From Clostridiales bacterium (GTDB lineage Bacteria; Bacillota; Clostridia; Lachnospirales; Lachnospiraceae), in the NCBI GenBank assembly GCA_012839295.1, contig DUNO01000015.1:1-64000 (forward strand): 64,000 bases of DNA. The letters are read 5' to 3'. Numbering within the stretch: position 1 is the first letter of the stretch; each line of letters begins with the position of its first letter. A program made the translations under genes and the position numbers. This document shows positions 51,638 to 60,918 of the stretch, piece by piece. The notes under the pieces were generated by a model that did no database searches, was not told where the DNA came from, and saw only the letters and a program-made list of their open reading frames with translations.

Positions 51638-51662
51638 GTTATAATCCTCCGTAATTTAAAAT

Positions 51663-53324
51663 CTACAATCTAAAGCCTTCTACAATCAGATCCATTTCAG
51701 CTGCAAGTTCATTAAGCTGCATTGCTTCGGCAGTCAATTCTTCCAGGCTGGCTAATTGTTCTTGCACTGCTGCGGAAATACTTTCACTCGATGCTTCATT
51801 TGCAAGAATAATCCCATTGCTTAATTCTGTACTATTGTCCATTTCCCTCATTTTCTGAGTCAGCTTTTGAAGTTCAGCTGAATTTGTGCGCATCTCATGG
51901 TCGACCAGTTCACTGGCCTCTTTAATTTTTTCAAAATATTTTTGCGTTTTGTTAACGATGATATTACCTTTTTCAATTTGAGCCGCATTATCTTGCATCT
52001 GGTCATTCATTTCATTTAATCCTTTTTCAAACTCTTTAATCATTTCCCCGATCCTACTGGAAAAATCCGCAGAATTTGCTGCAAGTTTTCTGATTTCTTC
52101 CGCAACAACTGCAAACCCTTTCCCAGCTTCACCTGCCCTTGCTGCTTCAATTGACGCATTGAGGGAAAGCAAATTGGTTTGGGCCGCGATATCCGTGATG
52201 GCTTGGAGCATATGATTCATCTCCGCTGAGCTTTTGTTGAGCTGCCCGGTCATATGCATGGATAATGCTATTTTCTCACTAATTAAATGCATTTGCTCCA
52301 CAAAATCATGAATATAGTTAGTACCCTTTGTTGCTAATTCAACCGTTCTATGGGCGCTGTCTACGATTTTATGGTCGCTTTGGTCAATTTGCTCTGTAAT
52401 TCGGTAAACCCTTTTAATATGCTCACTATTCTCTTTCGTTTCACGGCCTTGCAATTTAATGCCTTCTACCATTTGTATGACAGATGTAGAAATATCTTCC
52501 CCGGCCTGGCTATTCTGCCCTGCTATTTTTGATAATTGGGTGGAAGCATTATGCACCTGATGGCTGACTTCCCTTATTTTCAACAAGCTCTTTTTAATAT
52601 GATCCACCATTGTATTAAAGGCCATTGCTAAATCCCTGATCTCATCCCGGGTACCGGCCTGCAAGGTTTGTACTGTTAAATCTCCGGATGCTACCTGACC
52701 GGCACTCACGCATACAGCTTTTAATGGTTTGGAAATGTCACTCATTATTTTAGATATCACTAGTAAGGCACTTAGGAACACAAAGCCCAGCAGCATTGAT
52801 GAAACTGTAGCAAAAAAACGTGATTTTCTATCAATCCCATCATTTAAAACCTTTACCTGCTCCAATAAAAAGAACGTATATTTTTGCATGGCTTCCATAG
52901 TAAATCCTACAATTTTTTTAACATTGCTGCATTCGTCAACTGCGTTACCCAGCTGACCCGAATTTCTATATCCTTCTGTCACATTGATACTTTTTTTAAT
53001 GCTTGCCAGAAGTCTTGATGTAGTCTCCAGCATACCAAGACCCTCCTGGTCTGTTGTATTTTCTGTTAATTCACCAAGAATCCCTTCCATTGTCACTATG
53101 TAGGCCATGTAACTTAAATCTCCTGCTGCTTCTCCTTCTAAAACATATTTTCTTAGCTCAGGTTCAATCTGATCGGCTAAAGATATTACTTCGTAAGAAT
53201 CACTGATTTGCCTTAAAACAAGATTATAATCCTGGTTCGTCTGGGCATTAAAGTACATCGTAGACAGGTTCGTGACACCCAATAAAACAATAATCCCAAT
53301 GACAGTTTGACAATTTGCTGCCAA
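51663..53324 (-). CDS. Methyl-accepting chemotaxis protein, N-terminus lost at a deletion junction
   Basis: The open frame encodes 553 residues from a TTG inside the permease gene. A partial first membrane helix ([16 protein letters not shown]) is followed by a helical outer sensor (about 25-165), a second helix ([20 protein letters not shown]), HAMP, and a signalling domain with [20 protein letters not shown]. The natural start and the beginning of the first helix are missing. Homology to a normal receptor starts only at about base 53305, where permease homology stops. Membrane insertion may still work from the remaining helix. It lies just upstream of malic enzyme, suggesting chemotaxis to the substrate of this operon. 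Confidence 0.85.
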   Translation of the reverse strand: MAANCQTVIGIIVLLGVTNLSTMYFNAQTNQDYNLVLRQISDSYEVISLADQIEPELRKYVLEGEAAGDLSYMAYIVTMEGILGELTENTTDQEGLGMLETTSRLLASIKKSINVTEGYRNSGQLGNAVDECSNVKKIVGFTMEAMQKYTFFLLEQVKVLNDGIDRKSRFFATVSSMLLGFVFLSALLVISKIMSDISKPLKAVCVSAGQVASGDLTVQTLQAGTRDEIRDLAMAFNTMVDHIKKSLLKIREVSHQVHNASTQLSKIAGQNSQAGEDISTSVIQMVEGIKLQGRETKENSEHIKRVYRITEQIDQSDHKIVDSAHRTVELATKGTNYIHDFVEQMHLISEKIALSMHMTGQLNKSSAEMNHMLQAITDIAAQTNLLSLNASIEAARAGEAGKGFAVVAEEIRKLAANSADFSSRIGEMIKEFEKGLNEMNDQMQDNAAQIEKGNIIVNKTQKYFEKIKEASELVDHEMRTNSAELQKLTQKMREMDNSTELSNGIILANEASSESISAAVQEQLASLEELTAEAMQLNELAAEMDLIVEGFRL

Positions 53325-54235
53325 TAGGAGCTAACATTCATTAAATTGAGCAGATTATTAATAACACCAATAATCATTGCACCTAATAATGTACCTACAA
53401 CCGTGCCCGTACCACCGCTCAAGCTCGTGCCTCCTACAACTACGGCCGTAATTGCATCGAACTCATAAGAAACAGCACCGCCAGGCTGGCCCGAATTAAT
53501 TCTGGACATAAATACGATGCCTGCCACAGCCGTTAGGATACCATTGAAAATAAATGCTAATAGCACAACCTTCTTTGTGTTAATTCCTGATGCCTGGGCT
53601 GCCCTTTCATTACCGCCTACCGCATAAATTTGCCTGCCAAACTTTGTTTTATTGAGTAGAACCCAGGAAATCGCCATAAACAATAATAATATGATAACCG
53701 AAATCGGAACGGGCCCAATGGAATCCTGGCCAATCACCTTAAAATTTCCCAGCCCTGATATTGTCCTGCCTCCGGTGTACAGTAATATTGTGCCTCTTGC
53801 AATTGTTGTCATAGCCAAGGTCATGATAAATGCCGGAATATTAAATTTTGTAATTATGTACCCATTAGCGAAACCAACCACTATCCCCAGCGCAAGCCCT
53901 CCAAGAACTGCTACAAATATGTTTTGGGTATAGTGCATAATACTTGCAGCCATCGTACCTGTCAATGCAACTACAGAGCCCAGTGACACATCAATATGGC
54001 CCAGGATAATAACAAAGGTAACGCCAAATGCCAGCAAGCTGACGACCACCAATTGTTTTAATACGTTTACCAAGTTTGCACCCGTTAAAAATACCGGATC
54101 AATAAGTGAAGCTATAATAAATATCCCGATAAAAATCAATATCGTTCCATACTTACTGTAAACACCTGCAAATCCCATACCCTTAATATGGCTTATAAAA
54201 TCATTTCCGCTTTTGCTTGAATCACTTTTACTCAT
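53213..54235 (-). CDS. RbsC-like sugar ABC permease with a replaced C-terminus
   Basis: This 340-residue permease of the ribose/inositol type has intact helices and the [20 protein letters not shown] loop and [19 protein letters not shown] segment. RbsC proteins normally continue after [11 protein letters not shown] with a last hydrophobic helix and a short tail. Here homology stops at that point, and the frame runs into out-of-frame chemoreceptor sequence ([17 protein letters not shown]...). The final helix is therefore replaced by about 36 unrelated residues. It overlaps the ATPase gene stop by eight bases, with GGGAGG before the ATG. No binding-protein gene follows it. Confidence 0.88.
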   Translation of the reverse strand: MSKSDSSKSGNDFISHIKGMGFAGVYSKYGTILIFIGIFIIASLIDPVFLTGANLVNVLKQLVVVSLLAFGVTFVIILGHIDVSLGSVVALTGTMAASIMHYTQNIFVAVLGGLALGIVVGFANGYIITKFNIPAFIMTLAMTTIARGTILLYTGGRTISGLGNFKVIGQDSIGPVPISVIILLLFMAISWVLLNKTKFGRQIYAVGGNERAAQASGINTKKVVLLAFIFNGILTAVAGIVFMSRINSGQPGGAVSYEFDAITAVVVGGTSLSGGTGTVVGTLLGAMIIGVINNLLNLMNVSSYWQQIVKLSLGLLFYWVSRTCLRCTLMPRRTRIIILF

Positions 54236-55763
54236 TTAATTTGCCTCCCGTAGCTAGTGTCATTATCTTTTCTTGGGTAAATTCTTCCCTTCTCAATTCT
54301 CCTTTAATGCGCCCCTCTTGCATTATCACAACCCGGTCACTCATTCCTAATATTTCTGGCAATTCAGAGGAAATCATAATAACTGCCAGGCCACTTTTCG
54401 TGAATTTAGACATCAGCTTATGAATTTCTGATTTCGATCCCACATCAATACCTCTCGTTGGTTCATCCAGCATAAGTACATTCAGTTCACCAAGCAACCA
54501 TTTTGCAATAACTACTTTTTGTTGGTTACCGCCACTTAGGCTGCTCGCTTTTGTGAACATTGTAGGGACTTTCACCTGAAGCATTTCTATCATCCGCTGG
54601 GCTTCTGTTTTTTCTTCGTTACCCTTGATCAGCAATCCAGGCGCAAATTTCCTCAGGTTTGCCAATGAAATATTTTCGAGCACTGATCTGCAAAGAATCA
54701 AGCCTTCATCCTTTCTGTCCTCTGAAATCATAGCAATTCCATTTTTGATGGCATCTTCTGTTTTCGTAATTTTAACCAGCTTGCCATTCAGATATATTTC
54801 CCCGCTGTCTATAGGATCAAGTCCAAAAATCGCCCTAACAACTTCTGTCCTTCCGGCTCCGACCAATCCGGATATCCCAAGGATTTCCCCTCTCCTTACA
54901 TTGAAGCTGATATCTTTGAAGACACCCTCCCGTGTTAGATTTTTAACTTCAAGTACAATTTCTCCTATTTCAGCTTCTTCTTTTGGAAAAATATTAGAGA
55001 TAGTTCGGCCAACCATCAATGACACCAATTTGTTATGATCGTATTCACTTGCTTTATTCGAGTCAATGTATTGCCCATCTCGAATAATTGTAATATCGTC
55101 TGCTATTTTAAATATCTCATCCATCTTATGGGTAATATAAATAATAGCTACGCCTTTCTTCTTCAAATATCCTATCTGTTCGAACAGCATATCAACCTCA
55201 GTATCTGTCAATGCTGATGTTGGTTCATCCATAATGATCAGTTCTGCCTGCCTTGAAATTGCTTTTGTTATTTCAATGAGCTGCATACCTGCCACACTGA
55301 GTTCTTTCATTTTCATGTGCGGGTCATATTTCAAGCCTAAAGTATCAAGAAGCTCCTGTGTTTGTTTGTATAGCACTTTGAAATTAATAAATCTTTTACC
55401 CAAAAACGAAGTTTCACTATAAGTTGGCTCCCTATCCAAAAAAATATTTTCAGCAATTGTCATCTCAAGAACAGGACTCAGTTCCTGATGAATCATTGCT
55501 ATGCCAGCATTTAATGCCGATCTCGCATCCTTATTTTCTAATCTTTCACCCTTAAAGAATATTTCTCCTTCATCAATCTCGTACTCACCGCTTAACACCT
55601 TCATTAATGTTGATTTACCCGCGCCATTTTCACCGCACAGCACATGGACGCTGCCTCCCCTAACCTTTAGGTTCACTTTGTCCAAAGCCAATACTCCGGG
55701 AAATGCCTTTGTTATTGCTTTCATTTCCAGAACATACTCAAGCTTTTCAATCGATTTAAGCAT
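54228..55763 (-). CDS. RbsA-like sugar ABC ATPase
   Basis: This 511-residue protein has two ABC domains. The first has Walker A GENGAGKST, the signature ELSVAGMQLIEITKA (diverged) and Walker B LIIMDEPTSAL. The second has GLVGAGRTE, SLSGGNQQKVVIAKW and LMLDEPTRGID. The start region (MKAITKAFPGVLALDKVNLK) is typical of monosaccharide importers for ribose, xylose or inositol. GGAGG nine bases before the ATG at 55763. It is the first gene of the long operon, 16 bases downstream of a broken LacI gene. An inositol-like substrate is suggested by the neighbouring dehydrogenase. Confidence 0.94.
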   Translation of the reverse strand: MLKSIEKLEYVLEMKAITKAFPGVLALDKVNLKVRGGSVHVLCGENGAGKSTLMKVLSGEYEIDEGEIFFKGERLENKDARSALNAGIAMIHQELSPVLEMTIAENIFLDREPTYSETSFLGKRFINFKVLYKQTQELLDTLGLKYDPHMKMKELSVAGMQLIEITKAISRQAELIIMDEPTSALTDTEVDMLFEQIGYLKKKGVAIIYITHKMDEIFKIADDITIIRDGQYIDSNKASEYDHNKLVSLMVGRTISNIFPKEEAEIGEIVLEVKNLTREGVFKDISFNVRRGEILGISGLVGAGRTEVVRAIFGLDPIDSGEIYLNGKLVKITKTEDAIKNGIAMISEDRKDEGLILCRSVLENISLANLRKFAPGLLIKGNEEKTEAQRMIEMLQVKVPTMFTKASSLSGGNQQKVVIAKWLLGELNVLMLDEPTRGIDVGSKSEIHKLMSKFTKSGLAVIMISSELPEILGMSDRVVIMQEGRIKGELRREEFTQEKIMTLATGGKLNE

Positions 55764-55779
55764 TTTGCAAAACCTCCAT

Positions 55780-56010
55780 TTATAAACTCTCTTTCTGCTT
55801 CGTCAATGCCAGTTTATATCCTACTTCACCAATTATTTCTTTTACCTTTTCTCCCTCTTTACTGCTTATTCCATCCCCGTTATGCAGAACCTTATCTACA
55901 GTCGAACAACGAGCTCCAGCTATCCCAACTATTTGTTTCATGAAAATTCTTATATTTACCCTCTCATCATTATTTTGCCTTGATAACCTTTGTATTACCA
56001 AAATCACCAT
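55780..56010 (-). pseudogene. LacI-family remnant: DNA-binding head only
   Basis: The minus-strand frame contains IVGIAGARCSTVDKVLHNGD followed by GISSKEGEKVKEIIGEVGYK, clearly related to the head of the intact repressor at 57825-58850 (IAEIAGVHRSTVDKVLHNRE). It stops 11 residues later (LALTKQKESL), so hinge and sugar-binding domain are missing. The only good internal ATG is at 55941 and lacks a close ribosome site. The recognition helix STVDKVLHN is unchanged. It is probably a decayed paralogue of the regulator, cut off at the edge of the importer operon. Confidence 0.7.
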
Positions 56011-56020
56011 GAAATCATTT

Positions 56021-56266
56021 ACGAGCTCGTGTCTCTTTTTGTAATCCCTATTCTACACCATTTTTTTCTTGGTGTCAACATTTATTACTAAATTCTTTTC
56101 CCGATTAATAATTTTATTAGTCATTATATACAGTACTAATCAATGAGACATCATTAACTCTAAATAAAAGCCCTATTTTCAGGCTTTTTTTATGAATAAT
56201 TATATCTTAATTTATAAGTTACAATCCAATAAATCACCTGTATATCCAATAAGAGCCCATGCTCGT
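56021..56266. promoter_or_regulatory. Candidate LacI-type operators near the importer operon
   Basis: ACGAGCTCGT at 56021-56030 is a perfect palindrome. GAGCCCATGCTC at 56253-56264, followed by GT, is a near-palindrome with the same GCTCGT half. A third copy lies in the dehydrogenase promoter. LacI-family repressors bind such CG-centred palindromes; linking these sites to the repressor at 57825 is inference. Confidence 0.45.
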
Positions 56267-56419
56267 TATTTTTTTAACGTTATTATGTTTCTATTTTATT
56301 ATATATTTAATAAGCAAAAAAATAATGTAATATTCAACAAATGGTAGCGTTATTTCTTTAACAAACAAGTCATTATTACTTTTATAATCTTTTAAATATC
56401 CAAAATAAGCAACATTCTA

Positions 56420-56482
56420 TTGACAGATATTCTAGCAAGGGTTATAATCTGTATATATTCTACGATTACGTGCTCGTGATTG
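56420..56482 (+). promoter_or_regulatory. Consensus sigma-A promoter with overlapping operator
   Basis: TTGACA (56420-56425) and TATAAT (56443-56448) are both perfect and separated by 17 bases. ACGATTACGTGCTCGTGAT (56462-56480) starts about where transcription should begin and contains the GCTCGT half-site, as expected for a repressor that blocks a strong promoter. It drives the dehydrogenase gene at 56603. Confidence 0.8.
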
Positions 56483-56602
56483 TCCTATATTACTAAAATG
56501 TTAAGCGTGCTTATATCGTTTTAATTACATAAAACGCATAGGTTCGAGATTTATTCCAACATTTTATCTTAAGCAAAAAATTGTATTTAGGAGGTTATTT
56601 AA

Positions 56603-57610
56603 ATGACATTAAAGGTTGGCGTTATCGGTACTGGTGCAATTGGCAGGACACACATTGAGAGAATTAATCATACTTTGCAAGGCGCTCGCGTCATTGCAGC
56701 TGCTGATGACCATATTGAGTTTGGCAAGTCAGTTGCTGAAAAATATGGTCTATTGGCTTTTGAAACCTGTGAAGATTTAATAAATTCCGATGAAGTGGAT
56801 GCAATAGTTATTGCCACCGGCGATGAAACACATGAAAAGCATGTGCTATCGGCTATCAAAGCAGGTAAGTATGTATTCTGTGAAAAGCCTTTAGCTCCAG
56901 ACCAGGCAGGCTGTAAAAATATTGTTCAAGCTGAAATGGCCGGTGGTAAGCAGCTTGTTCAAGTTGGGTTCATGAGAAGATATGACCCTGGTTACAATCA
57001 ACTGAAAAAAGCTATTGAAAACAAAACTTATGGAGAGCCATTAATGTTACATTGCGCTCACCGTAATTATGAGGTAGATGAAAACTATATGACCCCAATG
57101 GCTGTAGAAAATTCCATGATTCATGAAATCGACGTCCTCAGGTGGCTATTAAATGAAGATTACGCTACTGCTGAAGTTGTTTTCCCAAAAAAGACAAAAT
57201 ATTCACATAAAAAACTTCAAGATCCACAAATTATGATCCTTACAACAAAATCGGGTGTACGTATTGATGTTGAAGCATTTGTCAATTGCCATTACGGGTA
57301 TGACATCAAATGTGAAGTGTGTTGTGAAGAAGGGATTATCAATTTACCCGAACCCTCCAATGCAATGGTACGTACAGATGCCGCCAGAATTACCCCCATC
57401 TGCCGTGATTGGTCAGAGAGATTTGTTGATGCCTACAATATCGAACTCCAGGCATGGATCAATGCTACAAAAGAAAACCGTGTAGATGGCCCAAATTCCT
57501 GGGATGGCTATGTAGGCTCCATTACAGCTGCCGCTGCTTCTAAAGCTCGCGATACCCAAACTGTCGTTAAAATAGAAATTGACAAAATGCCTGATTTTTA
57601 TAAAAAATAA
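56603..57610 (+). CDS. Gfo/Idh/MocA-family dehydrogenase, inositol 2-dehydrogenase-like
   Basis: This 335-residue NAD(P)-dependent oxidoreductase begins with a Rossmann loop (VGVIGTGAIGRTHIERI). It carries the catalytic Lys motif YVFCEKPLAPD, the active-site MIHEIDVLRWLL (Asp and the His region) and GYVGSITAAAA near the end, all typical of IolG-like enzymes. Likely substrates are myo-inositol or another cyclic polyol or sugar. AGGAGG precedes the ATG. It is transcribed divergently from the importer operon from a consensus promoter and is followed by a strong terminator. Confidence 0.92.
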   Translation: MTLKVGVIGTGAIGRTHIERINHTLQGARVIAAADDHIEFGKSVAEKYGLLAFETCEDLINSDEVDAIVIATGDETHEKHVLSAIKAGKYVFCEKPLAPDQAGCKNIVQAEMAGGKQLVQVGFMRRYDPGYNQLKKAIENKTYGEPLMLHCAHRNYEVDENYMTPMAVENSMIHEIDVLRWLLNEDYATAEVVFPKKTKYSHKKLQDPQIMILTTKSGVRIDVEAFVNCHYGYDIKCEVCCEEGIINLPEPSNAMVRTDAARITPICRDWSERFVDAYNIELQAWINATKENRVDGPNSWDGYVGSITAAAASKARDTQTVVKIEIDKMPDFYKK

Positions 57611-57641
57611 CCCCCCACTAAGCTACTTTGTACATAACAAA

Positions 57642-57673
57642 AAAATCGGATGTCCCTATAGACATCCGATTTT
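57642..57673 (+). terminator. Strong terminator after the dehydrogenase gene
   Basis: Thirteen-base perfect arms (57642-57654 and 57661-57673) with a 6-base loop include the A/T-rich ends that give TTTTCTTG on the plus strand. Confidence 0.9.
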
Positions 57674-57824
57674 CTTGTTAAACTATTAATCCAATTCACT
57701 TGCCAAACTGTTTCTGTCAAATGATATTCGCATTCTGCCAAGCTACATGCGTGTAACCTAATGCAAGCTGCACTGCCAGTAAGTTACCCTCACTCAAAAG
57801 AGGCGAGGGACTTCCTCCCTTAGG

Positions 57825-58850
57825 TTAAATATCAATATTTTCTTTTAAACGTATTTGTATCGCTGTTTTTATGTGATCGTTTTGAGGTTCCCGGTTATAA
57901 AATAAAAATTCAAAAAGAGTTTTAAGTGCTTTATATCCCTGCAGCTGTAACTCCTGACCAATTGTAAAATTTATTACCCCTTCTTTGATTAAGTTAACAA
58001 TTTCGGGATAAACATCAAAAGTTATTACTTTTATATCTTTATGTCTCCCTTCCAGCTTAATTGCCTTACCGATTTCGCCGACACTGCCGCTGGTTACATA
58101 AATGCCCCGTAGGTCATTTTCACGTCTCAGTAATTCCAAAGTACTTTGAAAAGCTCTATTTTTCGCTTCATATGTTTCAATGACATCTATAATATCTATT
58201 TCCGGATAACATTCACTAATAATATCCTCGAAAGCCTTTTCTCTTTCCTTTGAGCTCAAAAGACTATCTGAGCCTGTTAAGATCGCAACCTTCCCACGGC
58301 CATTTAAAATTTGTCCCATTAACTCGCCTGCAACTCTACCTGCCGCTACCATATCTTGACCTAAAAAACACAGCCTTTTACAATCATTAAGATCTGTATT
58401 CATTGTTACTACAGGTATATTCATATCGACGAAATTATTAATCTTATCTTTTATACTTGGGTGATTGATGGGATGAATGATAATTCCGGCTATATTCTTC
58501 TCTGCTAAAAATCCAAGAACACTTGCTTGCTCTTTCTCATCATCACTATTTGTATAGTAGTATTCCACTTTCAAACCATAATTACTATATTCACTATAGG
58601 CTTCTTCAATACCTTGCTTTAATTCTGTCAATGCATCAACATTAAGTAAAATTACAGCCACAAGTAAAGGGCGTTTCTGAAAAGTTAAGGCTTTACCAAT
58701 GACGTTTGGTTTATAGCCCAACTCATCTATGATCGTCTGAATCCTTTGCCTGACCTGGTCACTAACGCCTTCACGATTGTGTAAGACTTTATCAACCGTG
58801 GATCGATGCACACCGGCTATTTCAGCTATTTGTTTAATAGTAACTTCCAT
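57825..58850 (-). CDS. LacI-family transcriptional repressor
   Basis: This 341-residue regulator has a LacI helix-turn-helix head (TIKQIAEIAGVHRSTVDKVL), the hinge (IDELGYKPNVIGKALTFQ) and a periplasmic-binding-protein-like effector domain of the ribose-binding type. The effector domain contains NIAGIIIHPINHPSIKDKIN, VAGELMGQILNGRGKVAILTG and GIYVTSGSVGEIG. It probably senses the sugar handled by the adjacent importer and dehydrogenase. The ATG at 58850 has GAGAGG upstream. It is convergent with the dehydrogenase gene, so it would act in trans on the operators in 56011-56602. Confidence 0.93.
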   Translation of the reverse strand: MEVTIKQIAEIAGVHRSTVDKVLHNREGVSDQVRQRIQTIIDELGYKPNVIGKALTFQKRPLLVAVILLNVDALTELKQGIEEAYSEYSNYGLKVEYYYTNSDDEKEQASVLGFLAEKNIAGIIIHPINHPSIKDKINNFVDMNIPVVTMNTDLNDCKRLCFLGQDMVAAGRVAGELMGQILNGRGKVAILTGSDSLLSSKEREKAFEDIISECYPEIDIIDVIETYEAKNRAFQSTLELLRRENDLRGIYVTSGSVGEIGKAIKLEGRHKDIKVITFDVYPEIVNLIKEGVINFTIGQELQLQGYKALKTLFEFLFYNREPQNDHIKTAIQIRLKENIDI

Positions 58851-59279
58851 ATATATTATTCCTCTCAGCTGTTCTTTTCCCTTGTCTCTCGAATAAAAAG
58901 CATCCAATAATGAAAGGTCCGTTATTATTATAACATGTCTTTTCGCTTGTTGCATTAATATTTTAGTAAAAGTATCAACTACCTTCGGCAAGCTAATGGA
59001 GGATTAGTCAGGAAGATGTCAGCTCTCAGATTTGTTATCAGGCAGTGGCATATTACAACATGCAGACCATCGCTAACTCTACAATATGCTATTAAACATA
59101 ATTATTCGCAAAATGATCCATGGGAATTAATTAGTATATCAACGACATTGTGTAAAAATGATGACGACGATAACCAACAGATTGCTATACAAAGAAAAAA
59201 CAATAGCCTGGAAATTCAAATTCCAAGCTATTATTTATACTCTTTCAAATCCGCTGTTTAACTGTAAAATAGTGGTTTT
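58851..59279. other. Intergenic region with repressor promoter and a terminator
   Basis: Upstream of the LacI gene a minus-strand TATAAT is seen near 58930. At 59202-59232 a hairpin (AATAGC...TGGAA with TTCCA...GCTATT) is followed on the minus strand by TTGTTTTTTC and ends the aldo-keto reductase transcript. No convincing gene is present. Confidence 0.55.
59202..59232 (-). terminator. Terminator of the aldo-keto reductase gene
   Basis: Eleven paired bases with one mismatch (59202-59213 and 59221-59232) and a short loop, followed on the minus strand by a T-rich run. Confidence 0.75.
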
Positions 59280-60428
59280 CTATATAGAGAAAATTTCAAC
59301 AGCCTTTTTCATGTTATGAATAATAGAAACCGAAAATGGACATTTGCTTTCACAGCTCCCACATTCAATGCAATCGCTGCCATGGGCAGAAAGTTCCCTA
59401 TAGTGCCGGCCTATCCCTTTGCTGACAGCTGTTTGGTCAACCAGGGCGATATCAATGTATTTATTGACTGCTGCGATATCAATATTACTGGGACAGGGCA
59501 GGCAATGGTTACAATAAACACAGTTTCCTTTGAAGTTCTCGTTCATACTGCTGATGGCGGCGGTAAAATCCAGTTCCTCCTCCTGGCTGTTAAGATAAGA
59601 GATTGCTTCCAGCATTTCGGCTCTGCTCTGGCAGCCCACCAATGCGCTGGCAACTCCCGGCCGGGTCAGGGCATAGTGGATGCATTGCTTCGGTGTAAGT
59701 GCTGAGGCAAAGGGGGTATGCTCTTTGGAGAGTAATTTGCCGCCGCCAAAGGTCTTCATGACAGTGATTGGAATATTATGCTGTTCGCAAAAGAGGTATA
59801 GCTCCAGCCTCTTTTCTTCTATCTTGAGCATTGTTTCTTTTTCAAAAGCTTTTGACAGATAGTCCAATACATCGGTACCTGCCGGGACCATATCAAATGC
59901 CGGGTTGATGCTAAACATCAATAGCTCCACAATGCCTGTCTCCACCACCTTTTTAGCAATGGCAGGATTGTGGGAACTGGCACCTATGGCCCGGATTGTG
60001 CCGGACTGCTTTAACTGCTGCGCATATTTAATAAAATCGGAATGGAACACCGCATCAAAATGTTCCTCAGTGTCTATGAAAAAAAGCATCCCCACATCGA
60101 TATAGTCTGTACCCAAATCGGTCAGCAGGTTTTCGAAGTACTTTTTCACTGTGGCCATGTCTCTTGATATATCATATTGCTGGTTAACATCGGTGGAACC
60201 AATATGCCCCTGAATAATCATTTTCTCGCGCCGGCCCTTCAGAGCTTTGCCCAGCTTTTGGCGGATATCGTGCCCGGGCATAAAGGCATCCATTATATTG
60301 ACGCCATTTTCTATTGCGGTATCAAGAGTTTCTTTTACTGCTTCGTAAGGCTTTCCATCCAAATGCTCAGCGCCAAGGCCAATAATGCCGGCCTTCATTC
60401 CAGTGTTGCCAAGTGCACGGTATCTCAT
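59280..60428 (-). CDS. Aldo-keto reductase with C-terminal 4Fe-4S domain
   Basis: This 382-residue protein has an aldo-keto reductase barrel (about 1-280): RALGNTGMKAGIIGLGAEHL, the active-site region GVNIMDAFMPGHDI, and NIPITVMKTFGGGKLL. A C-terminal ferredoxin-like domain follows with two Cys clusters, CVYCNHCLPCP and CIECGSCESKCPF. The usual catalytic Tyr region (D-x-x-x-x-Y) reads DAFMPGHD, so the Tyr is not obvious. The iron-sulfur domain suggests electron transfer to or from ferredoxin. AAAGGAG precedes the ATG. The substrate is unknown. Confidence 0.9.
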   Translation of the reverse strand: MRYRALGNTGMKAGIIGLGAEHLDGKPYEAVKETLDTAIENGVNIMDAFMPGHDIRQKLGKALKGRREKMIIQGHIGSTDVNQQYDISRDMATVKKYFENLLTDLGTDYIDVGMLFFIDTEEHFDAVFHSDFIKYAQQLKQSGTIRAIGASSHNPAIAKKVVETGIVELLMFSINPAFDMVPAGTDVLDYLSKAFEKETMLKIEEKRLELYLFCEQHNIPITVMKTFGGGKLLSKEHTPFASALTPKQCIHYALTRPGVASALVGCQSRAEMLEAISYLNSQEEELDFTAAISSMNENFKGNCVYCNHCLPCPSNIDIAAVNKYIDIALVDQTAVSKGIGRHYRELSAHGSDCIECGSCESKCPFSVSIIHNMKKAVEIFSI

Positions 60429-60693
60429 AATCTTCTCCTTTATTGGGTATATGTAAAAGTATCGATGAAATAGAATTTCTTGTGTAAATTATACCATTTT
60501 ATCTGCATTATGTCACCTATGTCCATATAAACCCGCCACACCCTCCTGCTTCTGCTCAGCCCTGAAGGATGCCGACAGAATCTCGTTTCTTTCCTATGCT
60601 TGACATTCCTCCGTGCTTTACATACACTATAATAAAAAGCCCCCCTTTCCAATCGTTTGAAGGGGATACGATATATGACAAGGAGGTGAGAGC

Positions 60694-60873
60694 ATGCCCA
60701 AAAGTAATAAGTTTGTAAAAGCCCTTTTACCTGCGTGTGGTATTGTATTCGGCGCTGGCGCAGGAATACTGGTGTCAGTATTGTGCGACATCCACATTGG
60801 GGCAGGTACAGTAAGCGGTGCAGCAGCAGGTTTACTGATTAGCCTTATTGCATTAAATTTATTCAGAAAGTAA
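60694..60873 (+). CDS. Small membrane protein with two Gly/Ala-rich helices
   Basis: A 59-residue frame (MPKSNKFVKALLPACGIVFG...) has AAGGAGGTG six bases before its ATG. Two hydrophobic, Gly-rich helices (GIVFGAGAGILVSVLC and GAAAGLLISLIALNLF) predict a small integral membrane protein. It ends 45 bases before the broken CPBP gene and is probably co-transcribed. Function is unknown. Confidence 0.75.
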   Translation: MPKSNKFVKALLPACGIVFGAGAGILVSVLCDIHIGAGTVSGAAAGLLISLIALNLFRK

Positions 60874-60918
60874 ATCGTCCCAAAGGGCAGTGACGGATTA
60901 TGAAAGGGAGGAGCTGCT

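Larger units (their letters stand above)
56011..56602. other. AT-rich divergent regulatory region without genes
   Basis: Nearly 600 bases separate the importer operon from the dehydrogenase gene. They contain a consensus promoter, three GCTCGT-containing candidate operators and AT-rich sequence but no frame that looks coding. Confidence 0.6.

Noticed and set aside
59016-59261. 81-codon plus-strand frame upstream of the LacI gene
   Set aside because: No ribosome site, protein-like features absent, and it overlaps the aldo-keto reductase terminator.
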